From Halichondria panicea (Eukaryota; Porifera; Demospongiae; Suberitida; Halichondriidae): DNA of 64,000 nucleotides. A program made the position numbers and the translations under genes. Location of the stretch: positions 9,007,122-9,071,121 of the forward strand of contig NC_087377.1 in the NCBI RefSeq assembly GCF_963675165.1, in the 5' to 3' direction. Of the stretch, positions 31,854 through 44,371 are shown piece after piece (the stretch's first letter is position 1; each line of letters starts with the position of its first letter). The notes beneath the pieces were generated by a model, which did not search any database, was not told the DNA's origin, and saw nothing but the letters and a program-made list of their open reading frames with translations.

Positions 31854-34800
31854 CCCAATGTCGCCGACATAGACCAGTTTAAAATGCTTAGGGTGAATGA
31901 ATATCCGTTAAAGAGTAGCCAGGAGCATTTAGATGTCATGTGCTTTCCAGACCTTTTCCCAACAGGTAGATTCGGCGAGTTCCACCCTCGCAACGAGCAC
32001 CTGGCTTTCAGTGAGTACGTAAAGTCGCGTCTAAGCAACAAAGACTCTAGGTACAGAAAAAGTAGCGAGTACCTGTTCTACCTCATGCACCTAAAACTCA
32101 TGAAAGAGATCAAGGCGGGCATTTTCAACGTGCTTAAAAACACCTCGAGCAGACATTCGTCTGTCAAAGACCTGCTGGTAAAGCTAGAAAAAAAAGACGG
32201 CGAGCTGGAGGGAAACCTCTCCACAATCATGAGGAGTGTGCGTGGAACCAAGCAGTACTGGCAAAACGCTTCAGGTGACCTAGAGGCTCTAGTTAGGGAC
32301 TTTGGTCCAGCGACTATTTTCATGACGCTAAGCTGTGCAGAGTATAGCTCACCAGACATTTTGGAGTTCCTTAAGCTACTGGGCAAATTCTGTCCCGGCT
32401 CAAAAGTAGACATCTCTAAAATGTGCAACGAAGACCCCATCTCTGTGTCGAAGCAGTTCTCGCACAAATTCCACGCAATGTTCAACATTGTAATTGTGCG
32501 CGGCGAGTTGTTTGGTAAGGTGGTGTGCTACTTCAAAAAAGAGTATCAGAACAGAGGTGCACCACATTACCACATTATGCTTTGGATAGAGGGAGCCCCC
32601 GTGATGGGGTCGACCCCGATGACATGGTTCTCGCCTGGATCCAGGAGAGAATCACGTGTAACATTCCAGACAAAAAAACAGACCCAGAACTGTACGCCCT
32701 GGTGACAAAGTATCAAATGCATCAGCCTACTGTTCCAGGCCTAGATACATTGGTGGGGGGGGAGGAAGTACATTAAAAGATGTAGATTCAACTTTCCCAG
32801 AGAGGCAACGTCCACGGCCTCTCTACACCCTCTAGGTGCAATGAGGCGACGAGTGTACGATCTTCCCAGAAAATTTGAGGAAGCTAGAATCAACGATTAC
32901 AATCCCTTGCTGCTGTACCTATGGAAAGCCAATGTAGACGTCCAGTACATAGCCGAAACCAGCATGGCGCTCACTGGTTACATTACGGCGTACGTCACAA
33001 AAGCAGAGAAAAGCGCCATGCAAAGCAATTTTGAGGACCTGTCTAGCTCGGGCACCCTCTACGGTAAAATGTGGAAGTTTACAAAAGAATGTCTAAAAAA
33101 CAGAGAATCGGGCACGTACGAGGTAGGTGACAACCTCAGAGGTGACCCCCTGAACGAGAAATCAAACACGGTTCAGTACGTCAACGCCAAACTACCAACC
33201 AAACGCAATAGAAAGCTGAAAACCTATGCTGAGCTAAAAAGAATGAAACCCAACAGCACTGACATGTTCACCCCTAGTCTAATAGACGTGCACTATCCAA
33301 ACAGGCCAGACAGACTGTCCTCCATGTGCTTGCACGACTTTGTTGCACACATTGACTGGTACGGAGACGGGGCGGGTGAGAAAACGTACAGGAGGCTGGT
33401 CAAACCTCGTGTAATCCGTAACCCCAAGTACAAGACCAGCCAAAAAGAGCAGGAGCAAGCCGGTCTCCTCCTGCTCTTTGTCCCGTACACTGACGAGAGT
33501 GACCTCCTCGAAGACGGAGAGACACCTAAAACGTTGTTCGAGAGGAGGCAGAACAAAGGCCTCCTTAATCACCACACCAAGCTCCAGAAGATGCTGGAAT
33601 GTAACAGAAGAATGAGAGAAATCTCTGACACCAGAAAGCGGAAACGTCTAGATCCTCCGAAAAAGGAGGACGAAAAAAAAGACGATGACGACGACGAAGA
33701 CGTCCTGCTCCAGGGTATGGCTAAATCACACTTGGATCGCCACCTGGAGCTTGACCTAGACGTAGACCCCGTAACGCTGGACAAGAGACTGTCCATGCTA
33801 AACGAAGACCAGTGCAGGGTTTACGAAAAAATCAGTAGCCATTTGTTGCACGAACGAGACCACGAAAACGGGGCCTGTAAATGTTCGAACCTCAAACCGT
33901 TGCAAATGTTTGTTAGTGGTGTGGGGGGAACGGGCAAGTCCTTACTCATTCAAGCGCTCAGAGCGTTTGTCAAAGACACGTGGCCGGATTTAGCCAATGC
34001 CAGTGCAGTAGCCGCCCCGACGGGCCTAGCAGCTTGTAACGTAAACGGTGTGACCACCTACCAGCTCTTTCAGTTGCCCATAGAGCACGACAGTAAAACT
34101 GCATTGTACTGGGAGCTGCCCAAAGAAACACTCAAGTACCTCAGGCAGCAGTTAAAAAATGTGAAGGTGTTCATAATTGACAAGGTGTCCATGGTGTCCA
34201 GCTTTAACCTAACGTACATACACCTGAGACTAGACGAGATCTACGGTGGTAACGAGTGGTTTGGGGCTAGAACAATGCTCTTTGTGGGAGACATCCTCCA
34301 GCTACCACCCGTTACCGGTGCACCAGTGTTCCAAAACATTCCCTCAAAAATACTTTCGCTCAGAATAGGTTGCATAGGGTCCACAAACATTTGGAAAAGC
34401 ACTGTAGTGTACGACGAGCTGACCATTAATGAGAGACAAAAAGGGGACAAATTGTACACGGACATGCTCGACGGGGGATTTCCTAGCAAACAGGCAATCT
34501 CTCTCCTGACCCAACGCGTCTTTGATGTGCCTGTGCTAGAAAAATACGAGCAACTAATACGCAAGGGTAAAAAACCCATCTGTCTGTTCTCCACTAGAAA
34601 AGCGTGTGCAGAAGTCAACTCTGACCTTTTGAAAACTCTAGACAGCGAGGTAATAGCACTGCGCTGTAAAGATGTCATAGACGAGAGTGCCTGCGCCGAC
34701 TTGGAGTGGAACAAGAAGGCAGAAAACCGCCTAAAAGAAATGAACAAAGACAGCAGCTTGACGGCTGGTCTGGAGGAAGTGCTCCTCCTGGCAGTCGGTG

Positions 34801-36060
34801 CTCGCGTGATGTTGAGACGAAACCTGTCGACCGAAGACGGTCTTGTAAACGGAGCAATAGGCACCGTTCTTGAAATCACTAACAGGTACGTAAATGTCAA
34901 ATTTGACCGAGTCGCGAAACCTTACAAAGTAACTAGAGTTTCTAACCGATTTTGTGTCCTTAAAAAATTCTACATTTCAAGAAACCAATTCCCTCTAATA
35001 GTGGCTTATGCAGTCACCATACACAAAAGCCAAGGTCTCTCGCTCGACTGCGCCATCATTGACCTTTCTGACAGTGTGTTTGGTGAGGGCATGGCGTATG
35101 TGGCGTTGTCCAGAGTTAGATCCATAGACGGTGTACACCTGTCTTCCTTTACACCCGACTCCATCATGGCCTCTAGAACATGCGTGGAGGAGTGTAACAG
35201 ACTCAAGAGGGCGTTCAGGCCAGACTTAGCCATGTACGAATTGCCTATTGCAAAATCCCAAAAAAAGAGGAAAATGACTGCTGGTGTTGTTGTCCCGCCA
35301 GCCAAACGGCAGTGTAATAAGGCCAGTAAGGTTAGGAAAACGACTGCTGCTGCTGATGTTGTCCCACCAGCCAAAAAGCAGTGTAATAAGGCCAGTAAGG
35401 TTAGGAAAACGACCGCTGATTTTGTTATCCCGCCAGCCAAACGGCAGTGTAAAGTTGAAAGAAACGTCCCCAGTAATGTTAGGAAACCTCCAGTTAAAAA
35501 GGCTGCTTGCCTAATAGTCGACGATCCCGAGAATCTCGGTGAAAAATTTCCTTTCAACCCTCTAGACAAGGTTGAACAGAAATCAGTGTGTTCGCTGCTG
35601 CAAATTCAGTACAACAGCAGAAATACCGTCTCTGCTGGCGGACCAGACATTGCCCTGACTCCGCCCGATCTTAACTCCCTTATCGACACGTTGGGGGATG
35701 GAGCGTGCATGTTCAGGGCAATGTCTGTGATCATTACCGGCTATGAAAGTCAACACCATGTCAGACAAGCCATTGTAAAGCATATGTGTGATTTTTAACA
35801 TTTGTTCAATAATAAACATTGGTTGATGGATGTAGGTTTCAATGACATGGAGTCCTACGTGAAGGACAAGCGTATGGACGAGCAACATCCTGGGGAACTA
35901 ACTTGGAGCTCGCTCGGGCGAAGGGTGTTTGTCAGCTCAAGAATAGCAGGCAATGCATGGCTGTGTCACTGTCCCAGCAAAATTGACCCCAACATCGCCG
36001 GGTCTGTATATGTATCACACTGGTGACCACTACAAAGTGGTACAATCAGTGACAAAGTAA
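31854..36060 (+). pseudogene. Helitron Rep-helicase-OTU polyprotein
   Basis: Rep begins near LDTFKPNVADIDQF (31850); the HUH motif is in RGAPHYHIMLW (32570) and the two-tyrosine motif in YITAYVTK (32985). A frameshift lies near 32620. The helicase (from about 33800) has Walker A GVGGTGKS, motif III FVGDILQLPPV, and TIHKSQGLSLD and AYVALSRV. Walker B reads IIDKVSM: the usual Glu is Lys, which should block ATP hydrolysis. A linker has three PPAKRQC-type repeats (35290-35450). The OTU protease follows with GDGACMFRA (Cys) and GDHYKVV (His, 36020). An in-frame TAA is at 35796-35798 and a frameshift near 36000. Confidence 0.85.
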
Positions 36061-36716
36061 GCGACTCTACATAGGTATGTGTTCACTGTTTAGCACGTAC
36101 GTACGTACACTCTGTGCGTCGGTTGCCCATTGGTTGTTACGTACATGAGACTAAAAAGTCGAAAATGGTTTACTGGCCCATGCACTATTGCATGCCGAGC
36201 CTAAAAGTATCCATTTGTGTCACTGAAAAGCGCGGTCAAAAAAAAGACCTTTAAGCTAACAAACACACGTACCAACAAAACAATCATGGGCAACCACCCT
36301 TTTCATTTTGTTATTACTTTAACATTTCGTACGTACTTAAACATTTTCTGTTGACTCCTCAATACGGTAAGTGACAACGTAACAATGCAATTGACTGTGT
36401 GTGTTTATCCTCTGCAGGTAATGATGTGAGCGGGGTGTAGGGCTTTCGGGCGAATTCACCTCGTTAAAAACAAATCGTAACGAGATGAAGGCCGTACCTC
36501 AAGGGTGTCTTGGAAACCGGCCAAACCAAAACAACACAATGAACATTTAAAACTATAACTTTACTATACTATTCTATTTAATGCTCACTTGACACTCCCA
36601 CCTGCCGTTTGGAAAAAAATACTTTGAAATTTCATTTAATTATCGAAGCAATTAATGGTGGCAGATGTTGCAGCTAGCTAGGACGATGACAAATGAATCA
36701 ACGTCACATTTATCAG
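36061..36716. other. Region after the Helitron coding end
   Basis: No gene seen. ACGTACGTACGTAC lies near 36099. Possible Helitron 3' terminal signals fall here, but I could not identify a convincing hairpin plus terminal motif. Confidence 0.4.
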
Positions 36717-37770
36717 TCAAAACTAAAAAACATTTGCAATGTGAACGTTGCTAGGATTGCCAAAGCGCGAAAAAGCGAAGAAACAAGAAATTCGGCGAGT
36801 GCATAACTCCAATTCGTTACAACGTCATGAACATGTACAGCTGAGTGGTCTACTATTGATAAGGAATATTAGAATCAAAATACAGGTTGGTTAAAATGCA
36901 CAGTTATTGCAATACAATAAGAAATAAGGATTCACACATAAAAGTGACAGGTCTACATAAGAATACACCTTTGGACAGTGAAACAATGGTTCAAATAATA
37001 CACTTTCTATACACTATTTGTGTTCCTTCCACTGATAAAAAAGAACACAGTATACACAGTACTCATTGTGGTAGAAGTACCGTATAGCGGGTATATTTCG
37101 AGGGTATAAATTTTCGCGGATGGACCATTACAAAGGATTTCGCGAATTTTATTTTCGTGATCTGAGTTCCAGCCTTTTGGCGCATGCGCACATCAACATG
37201 CAGCTGTACCTCTACACCGTTAGCCTTGAATCCAGGCCTAGCCTATAACGGTGAGGCACCTCTTATTGTCGATAAGTGTGGTCAATAATACTGAACACGC
37301 CTACTATTCAATAAAGATATAAATTTTTGCGGTACAGGCGAAAACCGCGAACATTTATACCCTCGAAATATACCCGCTATACGATAGTTAGCTTCTTGAA
37401 AGTGGGTCTGGTCATGAATAAACTTGAAATACTTCCACCCACACATCCAACACTTGCATGTTTTCTCAACACTGTAAGGGACAACATCATAACACATTAC
37501 TATAGCCTGAAAAAAATGCACATAATTATCATAAACATCACCATCATCACTATAATAATTATAATCATTACTTGCAATGTGAAAGGATTGGCCAGGAAAA
37601 GTACCAAAACAAAAATATAAACAATAACTTATTGAAACAGTACATGTGAATGACGTTGTAACGGATTGGAGTTATGCACTCGCCGAATTTCTTGTTTTTT
37701 CGCTTTTTCGCGCTTTTCTTTTCCTGGCAATCCTAGCAACGTTCACATTGCAAATGTTTTTTAGTTTTGA
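36717..37770. mobile_element. 1.05-kb DNA element with about 110-bp inverted repeats
   Basis: The left arm (36717-36827) starts TCAAAACTAAAAAACATTTG and ends ACAACGTCA; the right arm (37651-37770) is its inverse with a few differences and a short insertion. The interior has no intact protein and includes a nested MITE at 37081-37383. An additional fragment of the arm (TTGCAATGTGAAAGGATTGG) occurs at about 37572-37600, and a solo arm at 43665-43777. No clear target duplication was seen. Confidence 0.75.
37081..37383. mobile_element. 303-bp MITE nested in the larger element
   Basis: The ends CGTATAGCGGGTATATTTCG and its inverse are near identical over about 40 bp and include AGGGTATAAAT and TTCGCGG. 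A truncated relative lies at 8953-9008. A TAGCCTCG-like remnant occurs inside (37217-37245). Confidence 0.75.
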
Positions 37771-40196
37771 TAGATATAGGCTTAGCTAGAGTGTGAGGAG
37801 CTGTCTTGTGTGAAGGAAGAAGCTAGGAGCATCACTCTTGTGAAAGAACAGACTACCTTTGATTGACTACACAATTTAATGCAAGCGTTTGATTAGACCA
37901 TTGATGGCCAGATACACTTGGTAGAGTCTATCCTCAGACTCTGGCCATCGATCTCTTGTATACTATGCTCAGGAGTGTCCACAAGTGGCTGGGCCTGGGA
38001 TGTATTGTCAAGGTGAGCGATATAAATCAATAATATACCCTTTCATCATTGGAAATTGTACACTATAGCCCAATCCTTGGTATCCGGATCAAGATATGAC
38101 ATTAAGCTATACGGCACTGACACTGGTGTTGTGTTAGCCTCCTTCACCGGCCTTCAAGGAAGTGCGGCCTGGGATCGAGGCTAGTTTTGTGTGGACCATC
38201 ACTATGAGTTACAAAATGTATAGTGGAATGGTGAATTTAAGTTCATACTAATTTGTATACAGGAGCAAAATGGAACCTTCCCGTCCAACCCCCGTCGTAC
38301 TCCTCCTATAGCTGATGGGTGCGAACTCATTGAAAGAGGATGCCCCAGTGCCACTCGTGTCCTTCCCAAGGGGCCGATCTACCTGCACTAAAACTACTGA
38401 CGTGGAATGGCTCTTTCAACACTTGTGGTTGCTATCCTGACCAGTGACGTCAGGATTTTACTGTCTCTTGATGCACTGTGAACACACAATCTTTGTTATG
38501 CCACCTGAAGGCCTGCTAAGCATATCCAACGCAGTATTTATTAAGTCTTTCTGGAAGCTCTTGTTTGAGATCTTCGCTTCTAAACATCTGCTTTTATTAT
38601 GGACGCAGTACTGCTGTGCAGTACACTCTACAGATAACAGTATTAATTTCTAGTGTCATTATATCACTGTATTTTTAGCCAACTGTGATGAACTGAAGTA
38701 CATAGCATTCCTCTTGATATACTTACCAGTTTTCGGTCACGCTCAGATACAATCAATACCAGGCCTGGGATCGAGGCTAATACCTGTGATGCCCTTTGCA
38801 GACGTAGCAACATCAGAGGTAGATTTAGTCTCGATCGTCAGCAGCTAGTAGCTGCATGGATACATATAAAACACAATACGGAATGGGACTGGGCAAAAAA
38901 CTACAACCTTTGACTCCCAGAGTGCCTACTGTACGTACTGTAACAGTCTTGTGTGGTGGTTTACCCCCTCATTTCTGGGTGTCCTCCTACACTCTGAAAA
39001 TTCCCTGTGCTAGCTGGTGGAGTTGGATCACGGCGAAGATCGTGATCACGTGACCTTGCTCCAGATATTCGAAAGTGCAAGTCGATCATCTGAGCCTAGG
39101 AAAATGATTTTACTATTGTTACATTGTGCCTGATTATTATTAAAATGTTTTGTATACTCTATAAATGATGCATGAGCGCCAGCAAGTTGTGGATTCTACC
39201 TGTCAGTGGATCTAAACTAGATCTATACTACCTGTATGTTCATAGGCAACCGTCTTTGGCTATTAATTTAACCATGAATAGACTAGATATACAAGTAACT
39301 TACCATTTTTATGTGCTGTATAAAAGAGAAAAGTGACCTTTGTACGATTGTCCGGTTAATTGATCATAACCGCAATGTCTGATTTATTGATCGAGATACC
39401 TTCACCAGTTCTAGCCTCCTTCGCAGGCCTTCCTTTTTCAGTTATAATTTTCATTTGCTGTATCATTTGCGGACAAAAAAATCAGCATATCAATTTTGTG
39501 AACAGGAAAATGATCACAATTAAAAAAAAGTATTACATCTATCTACAATCAAGCTGTGTATGTACCAGTCTCTGCCAACTATCTCCAAACTACCCTAGAC
39601 TGTCTCAGATTTAGTTCTATCACCCCTGTCCCGAAAAGAAACTTGCTATTCACCTCATATATCCCTGATTTTCAACCTTGCTGCTCTTGAGCGGGTTTAT
39701 TAAGCTCCAATAAAGCTTAGCAAGCCTTAAAGGCTTCAAACTACTGCTAAATAATAGTAAATCCTGAGCAGAATCAGCTTTGAACAAGAAAAGTTCTAGA
39801 AAACTAGATTATGAATGACAGTCCAACAAGTGGGCGGGGCTCACTTACTAGACACACTATAACTACTAGTGCAGCCACATCCAGAACTGTGCAGTGATGC
39901 TACTGCATGCTGGTCTATCTGGGACACCACAGTACTCACATCTTCCATGTAGGAAAACTTGTATTCATTGTTGTTTTTGCACTGAAAATCAGATTCACGC
40001 TATTAATTGTTGTCTCAGAGTCTGCATGGGCTTAAATTATTGTGAATAAATGTGCCTCCTTCAATGGCAGCAGGGCTGTAACAGGCCCATATTTTTTTTC
40101 CTAAATCGGGAAGTTGGCACCAGTCCTATGCATTCTTTTACACATTACTAACTTTCATGCTGTAGAAGTCCAAAGGCTGCTTGTAGTATCCACATC
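37771..40196. other. Intergenic region with TAGCCTCG-family remnants
   Basis: A short fold-back TAGCCTCCTTCACCGGCC ... GGCCTGGGATCGAGGCTA occupies 38135-38184; a right end is at 38762-38781 and a left end at 39410-39432. The block at 38783-38980 is a copy of 28450-28610. No gene is supported. Confidence 0.5.

Positions 40197-40232
<36 letters not shown>
40197..40232. repeat. (ATT)n microsatellite
   Basis: About eleven to twelve uninterrupted ATT/TTA triplets. Confidence 0.9.
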
Positions 40233-40235
<3 letters not shown>

Positions 40236-40369
40236 TTTCAGTAGTGCTGAACAAAAATGAATAAAGAACTGAGTATACTAGTAAGGAATAGAGCACACTG
40301 CCAGTCTTTGACTTCTTAAAAGTCTAGCTGGAGTACGTACTATACTACAAATAAGGATTTTTAATTAAA

Positions 40370-40730
40370 TTAAATAATACAATTGGAGCAAGGGCAAATC
40401 ACATGATAAGTACATAGTTTGTCTGGGTCAAAATTTGTATTGAAATAATCCCAGAAGAAATTGAAGAGGAGTCTCTCTATTCTCCGGTACGGCATTTCCA
40501 GATCCAGGCTTGGCATTGCATTCCAAAGGCATACTACTCTATTGAAGTAATAGTGTCGTGTTTTGTTCAATCTGGTGAAATTGTGTGACAGTTTTAGGTT
40601 GCTACCGAGCCTGGTTGATGTAGTGACAAAGTGAACATGGTCGCGTATGTTGAAATTATCTTGGGGCTGCTTTAGGTGTTTGACTAGGAACATGATATCC
40701 CCAGCTCCAGCCAGTGAGAGTTTTATTAGC
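40370..40730 (-). pseudogene. C-terminal end of a non-LTR retrotransposon RT
   Basis: The minus strand encodes about 115 residues with LKHNF-like LKLSHNFTRLNKTRHYYF, NRVVCLWNAMPSLDL and FWDYFNTNFDPDKLCTYHVI then CPCSNC. This matches the common ending of Jockey/CR1-type RT proteins (FNRVVxLWNxLP ... FDPxxxCxxHxxCPCxxC). The upstream catalytic part is missing, so this is a 5'-truncated LINE. The 3' UTR and tail are unclear. Confidence 0.7.
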
Positions 40731-41028
40731 CCTAGGGCTTGAGGGCTTCTAAGTCATGTAGAAACTAAACAGTGTCTAAGAATTTTATATCATAGTGTCT
40801 AGATGGATTTGCTCCTAGCCATGAATTGTTATCTAATCTTTGCTACATGATTGTAAGTGTTTCTCTATAAGTGAAGTACATGCATGATTGTCTAGTACAC
40901 AATTTTCTAAATTGGATAGAACACTTCCTCTAACTAATCAAATTGCACTATTTATGGCTATAAGAACATGCTCTAACATTACATAGATAGTTTGTCTTCT
41001 AAACCTAATAGTATATAGATCTGCAACA

Positions 41029-43550
41029 ATGTCCCTACTTCCATCTATAGGTGAAATATCTCAACAACACAAACGTCGAAAATTACAGACCTCATCCCTT
41101 CTCTCTTCTTACGAATCACTGGCTTCAATCGACCTCAACACATGGAGCACACTCAATAAGTTGAGCAGAGAAGTGAAAGAATCTTGGTTGGTAGCTAAGT
41201 TTGGGTTTGTACTTGTGAATGAGGTGTGCCTTTTACTGCGTTCTATCTCTGGCAATGTTACTGATTCCGAAAAAAAAAGTATCTTGTGTAACTGTGACCT
41301 CTCTCTACCTGGTGTCCAACAGGAAAGTATAGAAATGGTGGCTGAATTTGTCGATAACCACTGCCCACACCTTGTACGATTTACTCCGAATAACTACCCT
41401 CCATTGTTGACTCCACCCACAAACACCTGTTTTGACTGTGACCGACCATTGGTGTCTAATCATTCTTGCCATGTGAGTTTTTTATTGGCTAAACTATTAT
41501 TTTTATCCTAAACAATATTTTCAGATAAAGTGTTACTCTCTGAATGGTTTTGTCAGAGGAAGAAAGTGTACGCTAAGGTGTAAAGCTTGCAACATAACTT
41601 ATAACTATGCTCACTTTGGAAACAAGTCTGAGAATGGATTCCGTATGTACTCCCAAACTCAAACATATGTTGAAGTGTCTGACACCGTTTATTTTTCAAG
41701 GGATTTGTTGGAGTGGCAGTGTAGCCTTGCGTAAGTGAACAATGTTTAGTACTTATAGCAAAACTGTTTCATGAATAAATAATGTCCATCTCAACATAAT
41801 TATTTGTCCTGTAGTAATCACTCTTGGGTTTCCTTTCAAGGGTTTGCTGAAAGTTACAATACTGCTTTAGAGATACCACCAGATGAAGGTATAAATAGAG
41901 AAGCAAATAATTTATGTCTATAGATAAATAATGGTGTTCAAGTACAGAGCTTAGTCCCTATATTGTTGGGGAAGCCTTCTATAATGGAGAAGTGGAGAAT
42001 GAGTTGAGACGAGTCAATAAGATCGACTATCGTTTCCATAAAGACAGTGAGAGAGAGGAGTGTATGGAAAGGATTGAAGAAGTAAGGCGGCAATCTATAT
42101 ACCACCACAAAGAAGACACGTGTACTGCTGAATGCAAGAAAAGAGGTAATTATAGTGCATGACTGTATAATTATTATTGAACCCAATAGGTTGTGGTCAA
42201 CTGTGGGTTACAGATGGAATTTGGAAGACTGTTTTCCCACACTGCATGTTCAAAGTTGAGGTGATGGGTGGCAACTTATTCATTTCCACAAACATTATAG
42301 TTACATTGTAATTTGTAATTTCAAAACCTTTGCAGCAAATCAGTGATGGAATTCCAGCTCTCAATTTACCTGATGTGTGTACAAACTCCCCAATTCGCAA
42401 TAAGGCGTTTTGCGAGGAACACTGTCTTTTGCTACAGAATGAAGCTCCTGATGTACCTATTGATCTGAGACAGTTTCTCAAATATTGTGGTGCTCAAGCA
42501 GTTGGTAATTTAAGATACAGTGGTACAATTATTTACTTACACGATTTAATTAGAAAATGAAGAGGAGTGTGAGGGTGACACTGATACTGTTGATGCAGTT
42601 GTGAACTCTATTAAAGTCAATACAAACCAATTTGGAACATCTGCTACCACCTCACAAGGTATGTAATTATGTAGAATTCTCTATTACTTTTATTGAACTT
42701 TATCCTAGGTACTGCAGCTTTAATTGAGAAGCATCCTGAACTAGTACGAAGTACTGTGTATGATGACCCTAATGAACGAGTTTGCAGGAAAGATACGGGT
42801 AAATCCAAACGGTTGAGGAAGTGGTCTAGAGGGCACCAATTTGTCATCAGAGGGGGTGGTCATATTGACACTTGGCAACCATTGTACAGGTACACGCCAT
42901 GCATTCACATGACCCTTTTTTCCTGCATGTATACATTTTAGCATAATAGCTACATTATACTGAACTGTAATAGCTAGTGCCTATAATTATAAGTACTAAC
43001 CCTCCACTGTTGACATGAATAGAAACTATGCATGTATAAAACAAATGCACTCTATATATAATTTATATATACCTATATATAGGTCTGAATCGCCATCACA
43101 AGTTTTCTTAATTTTGATTCAATGGCTGCTGTCTCTAGCTAAGTCTCGTGGTGGTATTGGGAAGCCTATCTCATTGGCCTATGACAACATGTGCAATTTA
43201 GCAAAGCTGAAGGCTGCTCGTGCTCCTCTACCATTTACTCCGCCATTGGACCGTTTGTGGCTTGATGTCAACAAAATCATTGATGTGTTTCATTTTCAAA
43301 ACCATGTGTCTCCAGATTGTAAATTAAAGTTTTCTCCTGCTGAACTGAAGAGCGAGAATCCTGACTTCAATACACAGGCTGGGGAGCAGACATTTGTTTG
43401 GGTACATCGGTTTAGTCACATTCTGTGCTCAATGAACAAGGTTCACCACCTTTTTATCTCCACCGAATGGTGTTAAGGCAAAACGAGTATACCAGCAAGT
43501 GCTATGCTAGAGGAAAAAAGCCAATTCTCCCAAAAGGAACTGCAAAGTAA
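41029..43550 (+). CDS. KDZ-family transposase, multi-exon
   Basis: Exons: 41029-41472, 41525-41730, 41815-41888, 41948-42145, 42190-42260, 42336-42504, 42554-42658, 42709-42889 and 43083-43550; all junctions are GT-AG and in phase. Early exons carry a CxC zinc module (CFDCDRPL, RKCTLRCKACNITY). The core has LWVTDGIWKTVFPHCMF (first Asp), SLAYDNMCNL (second Asp), IIDVFHFQNHV and NTQAGEQTFVW (Glu), the KDZ (Kyakuja-Dileera-Zisupton) signature. The last 35 codons are out of frame unless one T is added to the run at 43451-43455. The protein is about 640 residues. It should cut and move a DNA transposon that probably includes the following gene. Inverted ends were not identified. Confidence 0.8.
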
Positions 43551-43664
43551 CTGTTTTAGAAGTAAATTGTTTTGCATTGCTTATACATGTGAATGTGTTG
43601 AGATATACATGCAGTCACCTAATTAGCAATTACTATCACTTTACTTTATATGATACCTATATAC

Positions 43665-43777
43665 GACTAGAAAAACATTTGCAATGTGAAAAATTGCTAG
43701 GATTGGCCAGGGGAACCACAAAAAAGCGTGGAAACAAGAAATCCGACGAGAGCATAACTCCAATCCTTTACAACGTC
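43665..43777. repeat. Solo arm of the 36717-37770 element family
   Basis: The block has AAAAACATTTGCAATGTGAA, TTGCTAGGATTGGCCAGG, AACAAGAAATCCGACGAG and ACAACGTCA in the same order as the left arm at 36717-36827. No second arm was found nearby. Confidence 0.65.
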
Positions 43778-44371
43778 AATCACATGTACTGGTAGTTTTC
43801 CCATGTTTTCCCAGCCAATATGCCACGCAATTTTTACTCAGTGGAGTGATGACCAATCCCTATATATTTATTATACATCCATTTTGGAATGTGCGGGCAT
43901 ATAATCATGATGATTTGTGATGAATTGATGTTCCTAATACATGCAGTGTTGAGCACAGGTACACACAGTCCATGCGTAGTAACATGCACGGACCTTACTG
44001 GTGACCTGCATGGAATGATTTGGTGGATGTTCAATGCGCATTGAGTGTCTAGTGTGGACAGGCCTTTAGTCAGTCAGACAACGAGCGGTGAAACGTCGAA
44101 ATAGTGCAATTTTTAAAATGACAATATTCATACGTTCATGGATTATGAAATGAGAGATACAAAGAGAGAAAAGGCTAAATAAACTATCTGTCCATTCAGT
44201 TTTGATGTGGCCTTTCCCTGCAGAGATAAAACAGTTTGAACATGAGTCAAAATAAGTGAAATATTGCTAAACACGGGCAAACCCACTGCCAATCCTATGT
44301 AAAACCTACTGATCTAAGTTGATTGTAAATATTGGCTGTATTAAATATTGAAGTGGTGGGTGTAGATATGT

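Larger units (their letters stand above)
29958..36060 (+). mobile_element. Helitron (Rep-Pif1 helicase-OTU), decayed
   Basis: This block is one rolling-circle transposon coding region read left to right: basic N-terminal part, zinc-like/N-terminal Helitron regions, HUH/Y2 Rep nuclease, Pif1-like helicase and OTU protease. An OTU domain fused after the helicase is known from the Helitron2/Helentron group. The exact termini (expected 5' end, 3' hairpin, insertion in a host TT or AT) were not found. Multiple frameshifts and stops mean this copy is not autonomous. Confidence 0.8.
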
